Source: an uncultured Collinsella sp.
Lineage (GTDB): Bacteria; Actinomycetota; Coriobacteriia; Coriobacteriales; Coriobacteriaceae
Assembly: GCA_938005465.1 (NCBI GenBank)
Contig: CALLNU010000040.1
Coordinates: 19,856-83,855, forward strand
DNA length: 64,000 nt
Direction of reading: 5' to 3'
Part shown: one piece after another, positions 1-8,301 of the stretch
How positions within the stretch are numbered: the stretch's first letter is position 1
Layout of the letters: every line of letters begins with the position of its first letter
The notes under the pieces: model-generated
What the model saw: the letters and a program-made list of their open reading frames with translations, nothing else
What the model was told of the DNA's origin: nothing
Databases searched by the model: none
Translations under genes and position numbers: made by a program

Positions 1-1
1 C

Positions 2-424
2 TTCCCGGGCGAGACAGAAGAGGACTTTGAGCAGACGCTCTCACTTGCCGAGACGGTCCGCTATGCTCAGGCCTATACCTTCATCTATTCCAAGCGCGCC
101 GGTACTCCGGCCGCGGAGATTGACGATCCTACGCCGCATGAGGTTATTCTCGAGCGTTTCAACCGCCTGGTTAAGGTTATCGAGACTACGGCACACGAGT
201 ATAACCAGGGTGAGCTTCATGCTGTGGTGCCGGCGCTCATTGAGGGAACGAGTAAAAAGAACGACGCGGTCCTGCTGGGCAAGAGTCCCAAGAATCAGAC
301 CGTGCATGCGCCTATCCCCGAGAGTTACAGCATCGATCAGCTTGTTGGCAAGATCGTTGATGTTGACGTTGACGTTGCCAAGACCTGGTATTTGTCCGGC
401 TCCGTTGTGGGCGAGCCGCGCTAA
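2..424 (+). CDS. miaB: MiaB tRNA methylthiotransferase, C-terminal part
   Basis: The window opens inside this gene; the frame is open from base 2 to the TAA at 422-424. MiaB is a radical SAM enzyme that adds the 2-methylthio group to N6-isopentenyladenosine-37 in tRNA. The visible 140 residues begin with FPGETEEDF, a typical MiaB segment, continue with the YTFIYSKRAGTPAA stretch, and end with a TRAM-like RNA-binding segment (GKIVDVDV). The N-terminal domain and the FeS-binding cysteines lie outside the window. The stop overlaps the miaA start by one base (TAATG), so the two enzymes that act in sequence on A37 are translationally coupled. Confidence 0.9.
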   Translation, partial: FPGETEEDFEQTLSLAETVRYAQAYTFIYSKRAGTPAAEIDDPTPHEVILERFNRLVKVIETTAHEYNQGELHAVVPALIEGTSKKNDAVLLGKSPKNQTVHAPIPESYSIDQLVGKIVDVDVDVAKTWYLSGSVVGEPR

Positions 425-1362
425 TGGTTTCTCCCAGGGCAGGTCTTTCCGCCGTTGCGATCGTCGGTCCGACGGCGGTTGGTAAGAGTGATGTTGCCGA
501 CCGTTTGGCAGCTCGTCTTTCGTCCGAAGTGCTGTCGTGCGATGCGATGCAAATCTATCGCGGCATGGACATCGGTACCGCAAAGATGGCGCCCGATGAG
601 TGTACGGCGCCGCTGCGTCTCGTCGACATTGTAGAGCCGGGTGTGGCATATTCTGCTGCGCTTTATCAGGCTGACGCTCGCGCGCATGTTGAGCGTTTGC
701 TTGGCGAGGGCCGCCTACCGGTGTTTTGCGGGGGCACAGGCTTGTATCTCAAGGCCGCCCTGGATGAGATGGATTTTCCCTCGGGCGAGCTTGAGGACGA
801 TCGTCGCGCGGGGTATCAGGAACTTGCCGAGCGTATTGGCGAGGAAGAACTGCATGCTCTGCTTGCCGAGCGCGATCCAGAATCGGCTGCTGTTATTCAT
901 CCCCATAACGTGCGCCGTGTGATTCGTGCGCTCGAGATGCATGATGATGGTATCTCCTATGCAAAGCAAAAAAGTCAGTTTAGTGTTCCGCGCGAGCATT
1001 ATCCTGCCCTATGGTTTGGTCTGACGCGTAATCGTGAGGTGCTCTACGAGCGCATTAACCTGCGTGTCGATCTGATGTTTGAACAGGGTCTTGTTGATGA
1101 GGTTCGCGGTCTTATGGACCAGGGGCTGGGAGATGCCCTGACTTCGATGCAGGCAATTGGCTATAAAGAGATCATCGATGCTTTCAATGGCGTGACGAGC
1201 ATGGATGAGGCTCGTGAACTCATTAAGATGCGTTCGCGTCGCTATGCCAAACGTCAGCTTTCGTGGTTTAAGCGCGATGACCGTATCGCGTGGTTTGATA
1301 TGGATGAATGTACGATCGATGAGGTCGTTGCTGATATCCTGCATCGTATTGAGGCTGCCTAA
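424..1362 (+). CDS. miaA: tRNA dimethylallyltransferase MiaA
   Basis: MiaA transfers the dimethylallyl group from DMAPP to N6 of A37 in tRNAs reading U-starting codons, producing the MiaB substrate. The 312-residue length is normal for the family. A P-loop (GPTAVGKS, about residues 15-22) is followed by DAMQIYRGMDIGTAK, which carries the catalytic Asp region, and GGTGLYL, which forms the substrate channel. The C-terminal SMQAIGYKEI and RYAKRQLSWF segments are tRNA-binding motifs. It starts inside the miaB stop and its own stop overlaps the hflX start by one base, so miaB-miaA-hflX is a compact operon, an order common in bacteria. Confidence 0.97.
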   Translation: MVSPRAGLSAVAIVGPTAVGKSDVADRLAARLSSEVLSCDAMQIYRGMDIGTAKMAPDECTAPLRLVDIVEPGVAYSAALYQADARAHVERLLGEGRLPVFCGGTGLYLKAALDEMDFPSGELEDDRRAGYQELAERIGEEELHALLAERDPESAAVIHPHNVRRVIRALEMHDDGISYAKQKSQFSVPREHYPALWFGLTRNREVLYERINLRVDLMFEQGLVDEVRGLMDQGLGDALTSMQAIGYKEIIDAFNGVTSMDEARELIKMRSRRYAKRQLSWFKRDDRIAWFDMDECTIDEVVADILHRIEAA

Positions 1363-2651
1363 TGGCTCGTTTTCCCCTTGTTCCCACGGCACCCGAGCCC
1401 GAGCGTGCCATTTTGGTTGGTGTTGAGTGGCGCGACAATGCATGGCCACTCGATCGATCGCTCGATGAGCTGGAGCGCCTTGCCCACACGGCTGGTGCCC
1501 AGTGCGTGGCTCGCTTGTCTCAGCGTTTGGTAAAGCCGTATCCCAAATCATTTATCGGTTCCGGTAAGGTAGAGGAGCTGTGCGGTCTGGTACATCGCAT
1601 GGATGCCGATGTCGTTATTTTTGACGACGACCTGACGCCCTCGCAGCAATCCTATTTGGAGAAAGCCGTGGGCGAGCCGGTAAAGATTATCGATCGTACG
1701 GCACTGATCTTGGATATCTTTGGCCTGCATGCTCAGACGCGTGAGGGACGCCTACAGGTACAGCTGGCGCAGCTTCAATATCTGTTGCCTCGTCTGCGCG
1801 GTATGTGGAGCCATCTTGCCAAGGAGCAGACGCGCGGCGGCATCGGTTCGCGCTTTGGCCAGGGTGAAAGCCAGCTCGAGGTTGACCGTCGCTTGATTCG
1901 CAATAAGATTGCCGCGCTTCGTCGTGAGCTTAAGCAGGTTGAACAGCGCCGCGATGTTCAATCCAAGAGCCGCATTGAGTCACCGGCGTTTCGCGTCGCG
2001 TTAGCCGGTTATACCAATGCCGGTAAATCGACGTTGCTCAATCGTCTGACCGGCTCTACGGTACTTTCGCAGGACAAGTTGTTTGCTACGCTCGACCCGA
2101 CGACGCGTTCGTATCGCCTGCCCGGCGGTCGCGGCATGACGATCACCGATACCGTCGGCTTTATTCAAAAGCTGCCGCATGGTCTCGTTGATGCCTTTAA
2201 GTCCACGCTGTCTGAGGTTCTTGGTGCCGATCTGATTCTTAAAGTTGTGGATGCTTCTGACGAGGACTACGAGCGCCAGCTCGAGGCAGTCGATCGCGTT
2301 CTTGATGAGATCGGTGCCGGCGAGCGTTTGACGCTTACGGTGTTCAATAAAATCGATCTTCTCGATAGCGTTGATCGATTGAGTTTCCGTCGTCGCTATC
2401 CCGAGGCCGTGCTGTTCTCGGCCCAGACGGGCGAGGGACTCGACGATCTCGTCGACCGTATTGCTCGTGAGGCGGCTGCCACCGATGTGTTGCTCTCCGC
2501 TGATATCCCGTATCGCGAGGGCGCCCTCATCACGCTGGTGCATGAACAGGGAACCCTTTTGCACGAGGAATATCTTGAGGGCGGCGTTCGTATTGTTGCG
2601 AAGCTGCCGGCTCGTATCGCGCCGCGGCTCAAGCGTTATCGCACCGAGTAG
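1362..2651 (+). CDS. hflX: Ribosome-associated GTPase HflX
   Basis: HflX is a GTPase that binds the 50S subunit and can split stalled 70S ribosomes. The 429 residues show the HflX N-terminal domain (about 1-190), including the GSGKVEEL and FDDDLTPSQQ signatures and the HAQTREGRLQVQLAQL stretch. The G domain has G1 GYTNAGKS, G3 DTVGF and G4 NKIDLL. The ATG overlaps the miaA stop. Its 3' end overlaps the convergent gene on the other strand by 16 bases, so no separate terminator exists between them. Confidence 0.96.
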   Translation: MARFPLVPTAPEPERAILVGVEWRDNAWPLDRSLDELERLAHTAGAQCVARLSQRLVKPYPKSFIGSGKVEELCGLVHRMDADVVIFDDDLTPSQQSYLEKAVGEPVKIIDRTALILDIFGLHAQTREGRLQVQLAQLQYLLPRLRGMWSHLAKEQTRGGIGSRFGQGESQLEVDRRLIRNKIAALRRELKQVEQRRDVQSKSRIESPAFRVALAGYTNAGKSTLLNRLTGSTVLSQDKLFATLDPTTRSYRLPGGRGMTITDTVGFIQKLPHGLVDAFKSTLSEVLGADLILKVVDASDEDYERQLEAVDRVLDEIGAGERLTLTVFNKIDLLDSVDRLSFRRRYPEAVLFSAQTGEGLDDLVDRIAREAAATDVLLSADIPYREGALITLVHEQGTLLHEEYLEGGVRIVAKLPARIAPRLKRYRTE

Positions 2652-3340
2652 ACGAGCTCCAAAAAGCCCAGAATAATGGGCTGATGCAGTAGATAAAAGG
2701 GGAGTGCGTGACGTCCAAGGCTGGCGAGCGCCGGGATGGGATTGGCGTAGGCCCAGCTTGGGACGGTCTTATCGATTCCCTGCGCTATGTGTGCGGCGAA
2801 GTATCCTGCAAGATACATAAAGAAAAACGGGATAATGGGGTAGTAATCACCTGAAACAAACCCAGGGCTCGGAAATCCCAGCCACGCCAGGTAGGGGACA
2901 GGATAGATCGTTTTGGGGATACTCCAGGTGAGGGCGAACAACACAAGGCATAGGGACATGCCCCATCTCGCCGATATCTTCTTAAGGACGGGATCGGTCA
3001 ACGCCACGATGCCGGTACATGCGGCCATGCAGTAGATGATGCCAAAATTAACCGAATCGTCGACTGAGACAAGTGTTGTTGCCAACCAGACGACGAGTGC
3101 TGCTAAGGCGTATTTGGCGGCACGTTTGATATTGTTGCGTGAGAGCGTGCACATCCAACCCGCGATAAACAAAAATACCCAGCTGATGCTGGCGCGCCAG
3201 ATGTCTTGAAAGACGGTCTGGGTAAACCAGGGCATATCCAAGTCGTACAGGTAGGCGAAATCGTAGCAAGCGTGAAAACCTGCCATTGAAATCATCGTAA
3301 ACCCGCGGACGGTATCAAAGATGGTGATGCGTTTTTGCAT
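2636..3340 (-). CDS. DUF1624/HGSNAT-like membrane acyltransferase
   Basis: This is a 234-residue polytopic membrane protein with about seven hydrophobic segments. The N-terminal RITIFDTVRGFTMISMAGFH motif is characteristic of the DUF1624 / heparan-alpha-glucosaminide N-acetyltransferase-like superfamily, where a conserved Asp-Arg pair and a nearby His are found. A second family-like segment is FLFIAGW. The natural substrate is unknown; transfer of an acyl group across the membrane is inferred from the superfamily. It starts in the lexA stop codon (TAATG), so it may be co-transcribed with lexA and thus mildly SOS-controlled. Confidence 0.75.
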   Translation of the reverse strand: MQKRITIFDTVRGFTMISMAGFHACYDFAYLYDLDMPWFTQTVFQDIWRASISWVFLFIAGWMCTLSRNNIKRAAKYALAALVVWLATTLVSVDDSVNFGIIYCMAACTGIVALTDPVLKKISARWGMSLCLVLFALTWSIPKTIYPVPYLAWLGFPSPGFVSGDYYPIIPFFFMYLAGYFAAHIAQGIDKTVPSWAYANPIPALASLGRHALPFYLLHQPIILGFLELVYSVR

Positions 3341-3984
3341 TACGAGAACCGGCGCATCAAGCCGACGACTTTGCCCAAGATAACGGGATTCATTGCATAG
3401 ATAGGCTCCATGGTGTCATTCTCAGGCTGCAGACGTACGCGTCCCTGCTCCTTGTAGAACGTCTTGACGGTCGCTGAACCATCAATCATGGCCACGACAA
3501 TTTCGCCGTTCATGGCACTCTTTTGTTCACGGACGATGATGTAATCGCCATTGAAGATGCCGACATTGATCATTGAGCTCCCATGTACCTCAAGGATAAA
3601 GGAACCCTGATCAGTGGCGATTTCGGTCGGGATTGTAAAAGTGTCTTCGATATTCTGCTCGGCCAGAATGGGGATCCCAGCCGCGACGCGACCAACGAGC
3701 GGTAGTGAGACCGTTCCGCGAGGGGCGGTGGGCTCGTCAGATTTAGAAATTGAGACAGAGGAACCGTCCTCGTTAAAGAGTTCCAGGGCGCGCGGTTTGG
3801 TGGCATCGCGCTTGAGTAGCCCGCGCGCCTCCAGGGCAGAGAGATGGGCGTGCACGGTGCTGGGGGAGGATAGACCCACGGCAGAAGCCATCTCGCGCAC
3901 GCTGGGCGGATAACCCTTCTCCTGCTGATACTCCTTGATGAAGTCGTAAATTTGCTGCTGACGCTTGGTAATTTTGCGAGCCAT
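3340..3984 (-). CDS. lexA: LexA SOS repressor
   Basis: LexA represses DNA-damage genes and self-cleaves on activated RecA. I use the ATG at 3984 (MARKITKR), which has a GAGAGGAT ribosome site, rather than an upstream in-frame start that would run through the operators; this gives 214 residues. The winged helix occupies about residues 1-70 (PPSVREMASAVGLSS). The cleavage site is the Ala-Gly pair in RVAAGIPIL. The catalytic Ser is in HGSSMINVG and the general-base Lys in SATVKTFYKE. Three LexA boxes lie upstream, so the gene is autoregulated. A DUF1624 membrane protein follows with a one-base overlap. Confidence 0.97.
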   Translation of the reverse strand: MARKITKRQQQIYDFIKEYQQEKGYPPSVREMASAVGLSSPSTVHAHLSALEARGLLKRDATKPRALELFNEDGSSVSISKSDEPTAPRGTVSLPLVGRVAAGIPILAEQNIEDTFTIPTEIATDQGSFILEVHGSSMINVGIFNGDYIIVREQKSAMNGEIVVAMIDGSATVKTFYKEQGRVRLQPENDTMEPIYAMNPVILGKVVGLMRRFS

Positions 3985-4007
3985 CAGGGCATCCTCTCTA
4001 CCCATGT

Positions 4008-4077
4008 CAAACAAATGTTCGAATTTTGCTTGACAGGAACAACTGTTCGAAGATAATAATAACCGAACATTCGTTCT
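4008..4077. promoter_or_regulatory. Three LexA boxes in the lexA / LysM-gene intergenic region
   Basis: Three copies of the Gram-positive/actinobacterial LexA box (CGAAC-N4-GTTCG) lie at 4008-4021 (CAAACAAATGTTCG, one mismatch), 4036-4049 (GGAACAACTGTTCG, one mismatch) and 4064-4077 (CGAACATTCGTTCT, one mismatch). Their starts are exactly 28 bases apart. The middle box fills the spacer of the rightward promoter and the third covers its likely start site, while the first lies between that promoter and lexA. Confidence 0.88.
4030..4059 (+). promoter_or_regulatory. Sigma-A promoter for the LysM SOS gene
   Basis: TTGACA at 4030-4035 is followed after 16 bases by GATAAT at 4052-4057, or after 18 bases by TAATAA at 4054-4059. 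The spacer is the LexA box at 4036-4049, so LexA binding should block this promoter directly. Confidence 0.7.
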
Positions 4078-4144
4078 CGCGCTAGACATTTTTGTCCGCG
4101 CGGCTTGATAAAACTGTTCTCAGCAAAACACGCGAGAGGAGAAC

Positions 4145-4597
4145 ATGATGAACGCAACGAATATGGTCCAGGGAAACCTCGCCCTTAAGCTCGAGACGCC
4201 TGCAGAACCCACTTTTACGGTTGTTCAGAGTGGCCGCTCCGGCTTTCAGCCTTTGACCGTAAAGCCTGCTCGCAATCAGCAGGCTGCAGTCGCGCCGGCC
4301 CGCGTTGCCCTGAAGGTTCCGACGATTGTCGCCGTTGCCGTTGCGCTTACGCTCTTCTTTGTCCTCGCTACGTCGGTCTTTAGCGCTCGTCACGCCGCGT
4401 ATGCCGAGTCCGTTTCCAACGTTACCTACGAGACCATTCGCGTTCAGCCTGGCGACTCTCTTTGGTCGCTTGCCGAGGAATATCCAATCGAAGGCCTTTC
4501 CACGCAAGAGACTTCCGACATGATCCGTAACGTCAATCATCTGGAGCATGGTTCGCTCGCCGCCGGTGCGCATCTTAAGGTTCCTGCTCGTTCGTAA
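4145..4597 (+). CDS. LysM membrane protein, YneA/DivS-like SOS division suppressor
   Basis: The 150-residue protein has an N-terminal cytoplasmic segment, one transmembrane helix (about residues 60-80) and a C-terminal LysM domain (about 97-150, beginning YETIRVQPGDSLWSLA and ending HLKVPARS). The ribosome site AGGAG precedes the ATG at 4145. The layout lexA / LysM membrane protein / nrdR matches the place of B. subtilis yneA and C. glutamicum divS, SOS-induced inhibitors of cell division. A promoter with LexA boxes drives it. The division-suppressor function is inferred from architecture, position and operators; no residue-level proof is possible here. Confidence 0.8.
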   Translation: MMNATNMVQGNLALKLETPAEPTFTVVQSGRSGFQPLTVKPARNQQAAVAPARVALKVPTIVAVAVALTLFFVLATSVFSARHAAYAESVSNVTYETIRVQPGDSLWSLAEEYPIEGLSTQETSDMIRNVNHLEHGSLAAGAHLKVPARS

Positions 4598-4648
4598 TCA
4601 TTATCGCGCTGCGCATGGTACCCTTGTTATCGTTTAAGAGGAGGTACC

Positions 4649-5092
4649 ATGCGCTGTCCCAAATGCGGCAAGGCACATACCCGCGTCGTTGATTCCCGTA
4701 TGCAGGAGTCAAATAACACCATTAAGCGTCGTCGCGAATGTTGCTCGTGTAACTACCGCTTTACAACGTTCGAGCGATGTGAAGACCCAATCGAGGTCAT
4801 TAAGTCGGACGGAACCAAGCAGCGGTTCGATCGCAATAAGCTGCTCGTCGGCTTGATGCGCGCCACCATCAAGCGCGATATCGACACTAAGAAGCTCAAT
4901 GAGATTATCGACGACATCGAGGTCGAGCTGCGCTCTCGCACGCTGACGGCCGTCACGTCCCATGAGTTGGGTGACATGGTGCTCAAGCGCTTGGCCAAGA
5001 TCGACAAGGTGGCGTACATCCGCTTTGCCTCGGTCTACCGCGATTTCAAAGACGTCGATGAGTTTCTGCAAGAGCTCGACAAGCTAAGGTGA
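4649..5092 (+). CDS. nrdR: Transcriptional repressor NrdR
   Basis: NrdR senses ATP/dATP and represses ribonucleotide reductase genes. The 147 residues start with the zinc ribbon (CPKCGK at residues 3-8, then ECCSC at 30-34), followed by the RFTTFER motif and an ATP-cone domain (about 48-138; IEVIKSDGTKQRFDRNKL). A GAGGAGGTACC ribosome site precedes the ATG. Together with the following dUTPase it links this operon to nucleotide pool control, and with the preceding LysM gene to DNA damage. Confidence 0.97.
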   Translation: MRCPKCGKAHTRVVDSRMQESNNTIKRRRECCSCNYRFTTFERCEDPIEVIKSDGTKQRFDRNKLLVGLMRATIKRDIDTKKLNEIIDDIEVELRSRTLTAVTSHELGDMVLKRLAKIDKVAYIRFASVYRDFKDVDEFLQELDKLR

Positions 5093-5096
5093 TTCC

Positions 5097-5540
5097 ATGT
5101 CCAACATTACCGTTAACATAAAGCGTCTCGACCCCACCGTCGTGCTTCCCAAATACGCCCATCCCACCGATGCCGGCTTGGATCTGCGCTCCAACGAGGA
5201 CTGCGTCCTGAAGCCCTTCGAACGCCGTCTGGTCTCTACTGGGCTGGCCATCGCCCTGCCCGATGGCTACGCCGGCTTCGTCCAGCCCCGCAGCGGCTTG
5301 GCCATCAAGCAGGGCCTGTCTATAGTTAACACGCCGGGCCTCATCGACGCCCACTACCGAGGAGAACTCAAGGTTATCCTCATCAACCTGGATCCCACCA
5401 ACGACATCCAAATCAACAAAGGCGACCGCATAGCCCAACTCGTCATCCAAGAAGTCCCCACGGTTAACCTCATAGAAGTAGAAGAACTAGACGAAACCGA
5501 CCGAGGCGAAGGAGGCTTCGGCTCCAGCGGCGTCGCCTAG
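5097..5540 (+). CDS. dut: dUTP diphosphatase (trimeric)
   Basis: The enzyme hydrolyses dUTP to dUMP and PPi, keeping uracil out of DNA and feeding dTMP synthesis. All five motifs of the trimeric family are visible: AGLDLRS, PRSGLA, the GLIDAHYRGELKV stretch with the catalytic Asp, RIAQLVI and the C-terminal RGEGGFGSSG, which closes over the substrate. The 147-residue length is normal. It starts 4 bases after nrdR and is probably co-transcribed with it. Confidence 0.97.
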   Translation: MSNITVNIKRLDPTVVLPKYAHPTDAGLDLRSNEDCVLKPFERRLVSTGLAIALPDGYAGFVQPRSGLAIKQGLSIVNTPGLIDAHYRGELKVILINLDPTNDIQINKGDRIAQLVIQEVPTVNLIEVEELDETDRGEGGFGSSGVA

Positions 5541-5556
5541 AGGTGCTCGTATCCCT

Positions 5557-5659
5557 CCCGCCCGGGGCTTACCTATATCATTCCATGCTCAAACATTCTC
5601 GCGTCGCTTCGCTCGCTGCGAAACTGCGCGTGGAACGATATAGGTAAGCCCCGGGCGGG
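5557..5659. repeat. 29-bp inverted repeat with 45-base loop
   Basis: Arms at 5557-5585 and 5631-5659 are complementary over 29 bases with one mismatch; they include GGGGCTTACCTATATC. The 45-base loop is itself rich in short GCG/CGC repeats. There is no T-run, so it is not a standard terminator. It lies between dut and the convergent glycosyltransferase. It could be a dispersed palindromic element; only one copy is in the window. Confidence 0.75.
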
Positions 5660-5692
5660 CGGCTACCAGCTTGAAACAATATTTACTTTTCT

Positions 5693-5741
5693 AGTAAGTC
5701 GATGCGATAAAGGGACGCCTCCTTTGCCGCATCGACTTACT
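5693..5741. terminator. Perfect 14-bp hairpin, possible bidirectional terminator
   Basis: AGTAAGTCGATGCG at 5693-5706 pairs perfectly with 5728-5741 around a 21-base loop. Short T-rich stretches lie on both sides but no clean T-run. It sits between two convergent genes, consistent with stopping transcription in both directions. Confidence 0.5.
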
Positions 5742-5789
5742 GTATTTATATTTTCTGGGGCCTCCCGCAGGTAAGCGGGCAATCCAATG

Positions 5790-7091
5790 CTAGCGGATAT
5801 GCGCTGGCTTGCCGCCCCAGTAGAAGCGGCAGAAGGCTCGTTTACGTTTTTGGGGTTTGCCTACGAGCTCCATGGTTGCGATGGCTATATCTTCGGCTGC
5901 GTGGGGGCGGCGTAGTACTTCGCCGTTGATGAGTAGGGCTTTGAGTGATTCGGGATGATCGTGCAGATGGCGCAGGGTTACGATGAGTTCTCGTGCGGTG
6001 GTGACATGCATGCTGGCGCCCATGCCGGTGAGCATCGTGGTGTTGGCCTTTTCTTGACCGTATGATTTGCCCAGCAGGATCATCGGTAGATGCGCGCACA
6101 GGCACTCGGTGACGGTGAGCCCGCCCGATTTGAGGATTGCCAGGTCGCAGCCGTGCATGAGGGCCGCCATGTCGTCCACGTAGTCCAGAACCGTGACGTT
6201 TTCGAGCTTCATGGCGTCGAAGAGCGTCTTGAGGCGGGTGGCGTATTCCTTATCCTTGCCCGGCAAAAAGACAAAATGCATGTCCTCAAAGCTGCGCAGG
6301 AAGGGGAGTGTGTGGTCCATCGCCGCGCGAAAGCGGACGTACGGTTGAGGCAAGCTGGCACCGGCCATTACCAGCACGACGGTCTTGTCGATGGGGAGAT
6401 TGAACTTGCTCAACTCATCTTCGCGTTTGTAATCTGAATCGAAACCGGCTCGGATGGGGATGCCCGTTATGCGGATCTTTGACTCGGTAACCTTGCGCGG
6501 GCGCAGCGTTTCGGCCATAAACTCGTTGGCCACACAGAATAGATCGGTGTCCTTGTGGGGCCACCAGCCCTCGACTTCGTAGTCGGTCGGGACGCAGATG
6601 ACCGGATAATCGATACCTGTAATTACGCGGGCGCCCACGGCAACGTTGGCTGCCGTGATGTGCGTTGCGACCACGGCTATGGGCCTGCGGTTACGAATAT
6701 ATTCGTTGAAGGCGGGGAACATAATTCGCGACCATGCCGTGCCGCCACCCCAGAGAAGATGTCCCGTAAGCGTATATCGCCAGGTCAGATCGTAAATGGG
6801 GCGCGTGGCTCCCGTAAAAGAAGCCGCGGTCTTATTGCCGTCGAATTTAATACGTCCAAAATCAAGGATATCGAGCACTTCAATCTCAACATCCTCGGGG
6901 ACGCCATTGGTGCCGCGGACGAGGTCGAATGCCTGCGCAATCGCATTTGCGGCGGCCTTGTGGCCCGAGCCGACCGAGGCATGCACGATGGTCACGAGGG
7001 GTTTTTGCTGAGCCAAGAGCGTGGTTTGCTCCGATTGGGGAGTGCTGTGCGTGATCAGGGGAGCGTCGTCGCTCGTCTGCGTCTGATCCAT
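5790..7091 (-). CDS. MGDG synthase-family glycosyltransferase (diacylglycerol glycosyltransferase)
   Basis: The start is set at the ATG at 7091 (MDQTQTSDD), which follows GGGGAG at 6 bases; this gives 433 residues. The N-terminal MGDG_synth domain is seen in VTIVHASVGSGHKAAA (lipid and acceptor site), and the second GT-B domain in VMAGAS, FLPGKD and KSGGLTVTECLC (donor-sugar binding). Such proteins transfer glucose or galactose from a UDP-sugar to diacylglycerol, giving membrane glycolipids and anchors for lipoteichoic acid. The C-terminal tail is basic (KPQKRKR) and could aid membrane binding. It stands alone, divergent from trxB. Confidence 0.85.
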   Translation of the reverse strand: MDQTQTSDDAPLITHSTPQSEQTTLLAQQKPLVTIVHASVGSGHKAAANAIAQAFDLVRGTNGVPEDVEIEVLDILDFGRIKFDGNKTAASFTGATRPIYDLTWRYTLTGHLLWGGGTAWSRIMFPAFNEYIRNRRPIAVVATHITAANVAVGARVITGIDYPVICVPTDYEVEGWWPHKDTDLFCVANEFMAETLRPRKVTESKIRITGIPIRAGFDSDYKREDELSKFNLPIDKTVVLVMAGASLPQPYVRFRAAMDHTLPFLRSFEDMHFVFLPGKDKEYATRLKTLFDAMKLENVTVLDYVDDMAALMHGCDLAILKSGGLTVTECLCAHLPMILLGKSYGQEKANTTMLTGMGASMHVTTARELIVTLRHLHDHPESLKALLINGEVLRRPHAAEDIAIATMELVGKPQKRKRAFCRFYWGGKPAHIR

Positions 7092-7209
7092 CGATAACTC
7101 CCCTTCGACGTTGTAACACGGATTTATCATTGTAGTGCATGAGTGTCACGTTCACGTAAATTTGGGTATGAGCGCAAAGAACGACAACGTTTCGACGAGA
7201 GGACTCTTC

Positions 7210-8148
7210 ATGATTACCGATCAGACAATCGATGTTGCGATTATCGGCGGCGGCCCCGCGGGCTATGCTGCCGCCATTTATGCGGCGCGCGCCAACCTTA
7301 CGACGACTGTCCTTGAGCAGGGTATGCCTGGCGGACAGATTGCTACATCCAACGAGATTGAGAATTATCCTGGTATTCCACTGCTGAGCGGCGCCGAACT
7401 TGGTGAGCGGTTCCAACAGCATGCTGAAGGCCTGGGGGCCCAGGTTAAATGGAGTATGGTGACAGGCGTCGATTACGATGCCGATGCGGCTCAATTTACC
7501 ATCCATCATGATATGGGCGACACAGCGGCCAAGAGCGTCATTGCGTGCATGGGCGCCACGCCGCGTCCTGCGGGTTTTATTGGCGAGGACACGTATCGCG
7601 GTCGTGGCGTTTCGTATTGCGCGACGTGTGACGGCATGTTCTTCCGTGCCAAGCAGGTCTTTGTTATCGGAGGCGGCAATTCGGCATGCGAGGAGGCACT
7701 GTTCCTGTCCGACATTGCCAGCAGCGTGACCATCGTGCTGCGTCGCGATCAGTTCCGTGCACCCGAGGGCGTTGTGAATAAGGTGCTTGCTAAGGACAAT
7801 ATTTCAGTTAGGTACCAAACTAGTATTGTTGAGCTTTCTGGTGAAGCGATGCCCACGACAATTACGTTCAAGAACAATGCGACTGGTGAAATGCACACTG
7901 AGTCCTTTGAACCTGGCACATTTGGCATTTTTGTCTTTACGGGGACGCAGCCACATACCGAGCTTGTTGAGCATCTCGTCGATCTGGCTCCCGACGGCGG
8001 CATTGTTACCGACGATTCGATGGCCACCCGTACGCCCGGTTTATTCGCAGCTGGCGACATCCGTTCCAAGCGTTTATGTCAAGTTGTGACCGCCGTTTCT
8101 GATGGAGCCATAGCGGCAACCAGCGCATACGCATTTCTTCGTGGATAA
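7210..8148 (+). CDS. trxB: Thioredoxin-disulfide reductase
   Basis: This flavoenzyme reduces thioredoxin with NADPH. The 312-residue form starts at ATG 7210 after GAGAGGACT; an in-frame start 75 bases upstream is less likely. FAD-binding GGGPAG is near the N-terminus, the redox pair is in SYCATCDGMFF, the NADPH-binding glycine motif is VIGGGNSACEEA, and a second FAD segment is GLFAAGDIR. Bases 7800-7930 are less GC-rich than the rest. No thioredoxin gene lies beside it. A strong hairpin terminator follows at 8189-8230. Confidence 0.95.
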   Translation: MITDQTIDVAIIGGGPAGYAAAIYAARANLTTTVLEQGMPGGQIATSNEIENYPGIPLLSGAELGERFQQHAEGLGAQVKWSMVTGVDYDADAAQFTIHHDMGDTAAKSVIACMGATPRPAGFIGEDTYRGRGVSYCATCDGMFFRAKQVFVIGGGNSACEEALFLSDIASSVTIVLRRDQFRAPEGVVNKVLAKDNISVRYQTSIVELSGEAMPTTITFKNNATGEMHTESFEPGTFGIFVFTGTQPHTELVEHLVDLAPDGGIVTDDSMATRTPGLFAAGDIRSKRLCQVVTAVSDGAIAATSAYAFLRG

Positions 8149-8188
8149 GTACGATAATATATCTTATGTAAGGTTGTTATCTTTTAAC

Positions 8189-8230
8189 AAAGTGGTTGGA
8201 CGGTGTATCAATGTGCTGTCCAACCACTTT
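8189..8230 (+). terminator. Rho-independent terminator after trxB
   Basis: AAAGTGGTTGGAC at 8189-8201 pairs perfectly with 8218-8230 around a 16-base loop, ending in a short T-run. Confidence 0.85.
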
Positions 8231-8240
8231 TACTTGGCGA

Positions 8241-8278
8241 CTATGTGGTATGCAAAACTAGATAACGTAGAATACAAT
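8241..8278 (+). promoter_or_regulatory. Operator-like element and promoter of the DUF1836 gene
   Basis: Bases 8241-8270 contain GTATGCAAAACTAGATAACG, which matches the palindromic element upstream of degV (9910-9940) at 18 of 20 core positions; the left half is degenerate. A TACAAT -10 box lies at 8273-8278, so the element covers the -35 region. Binding of a regulator here is inferred from the shared sequence. Confidence 0.6.
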
Positions 8279-8301
8279 ATATAAATGAACGGAGGATCCT
8301 T

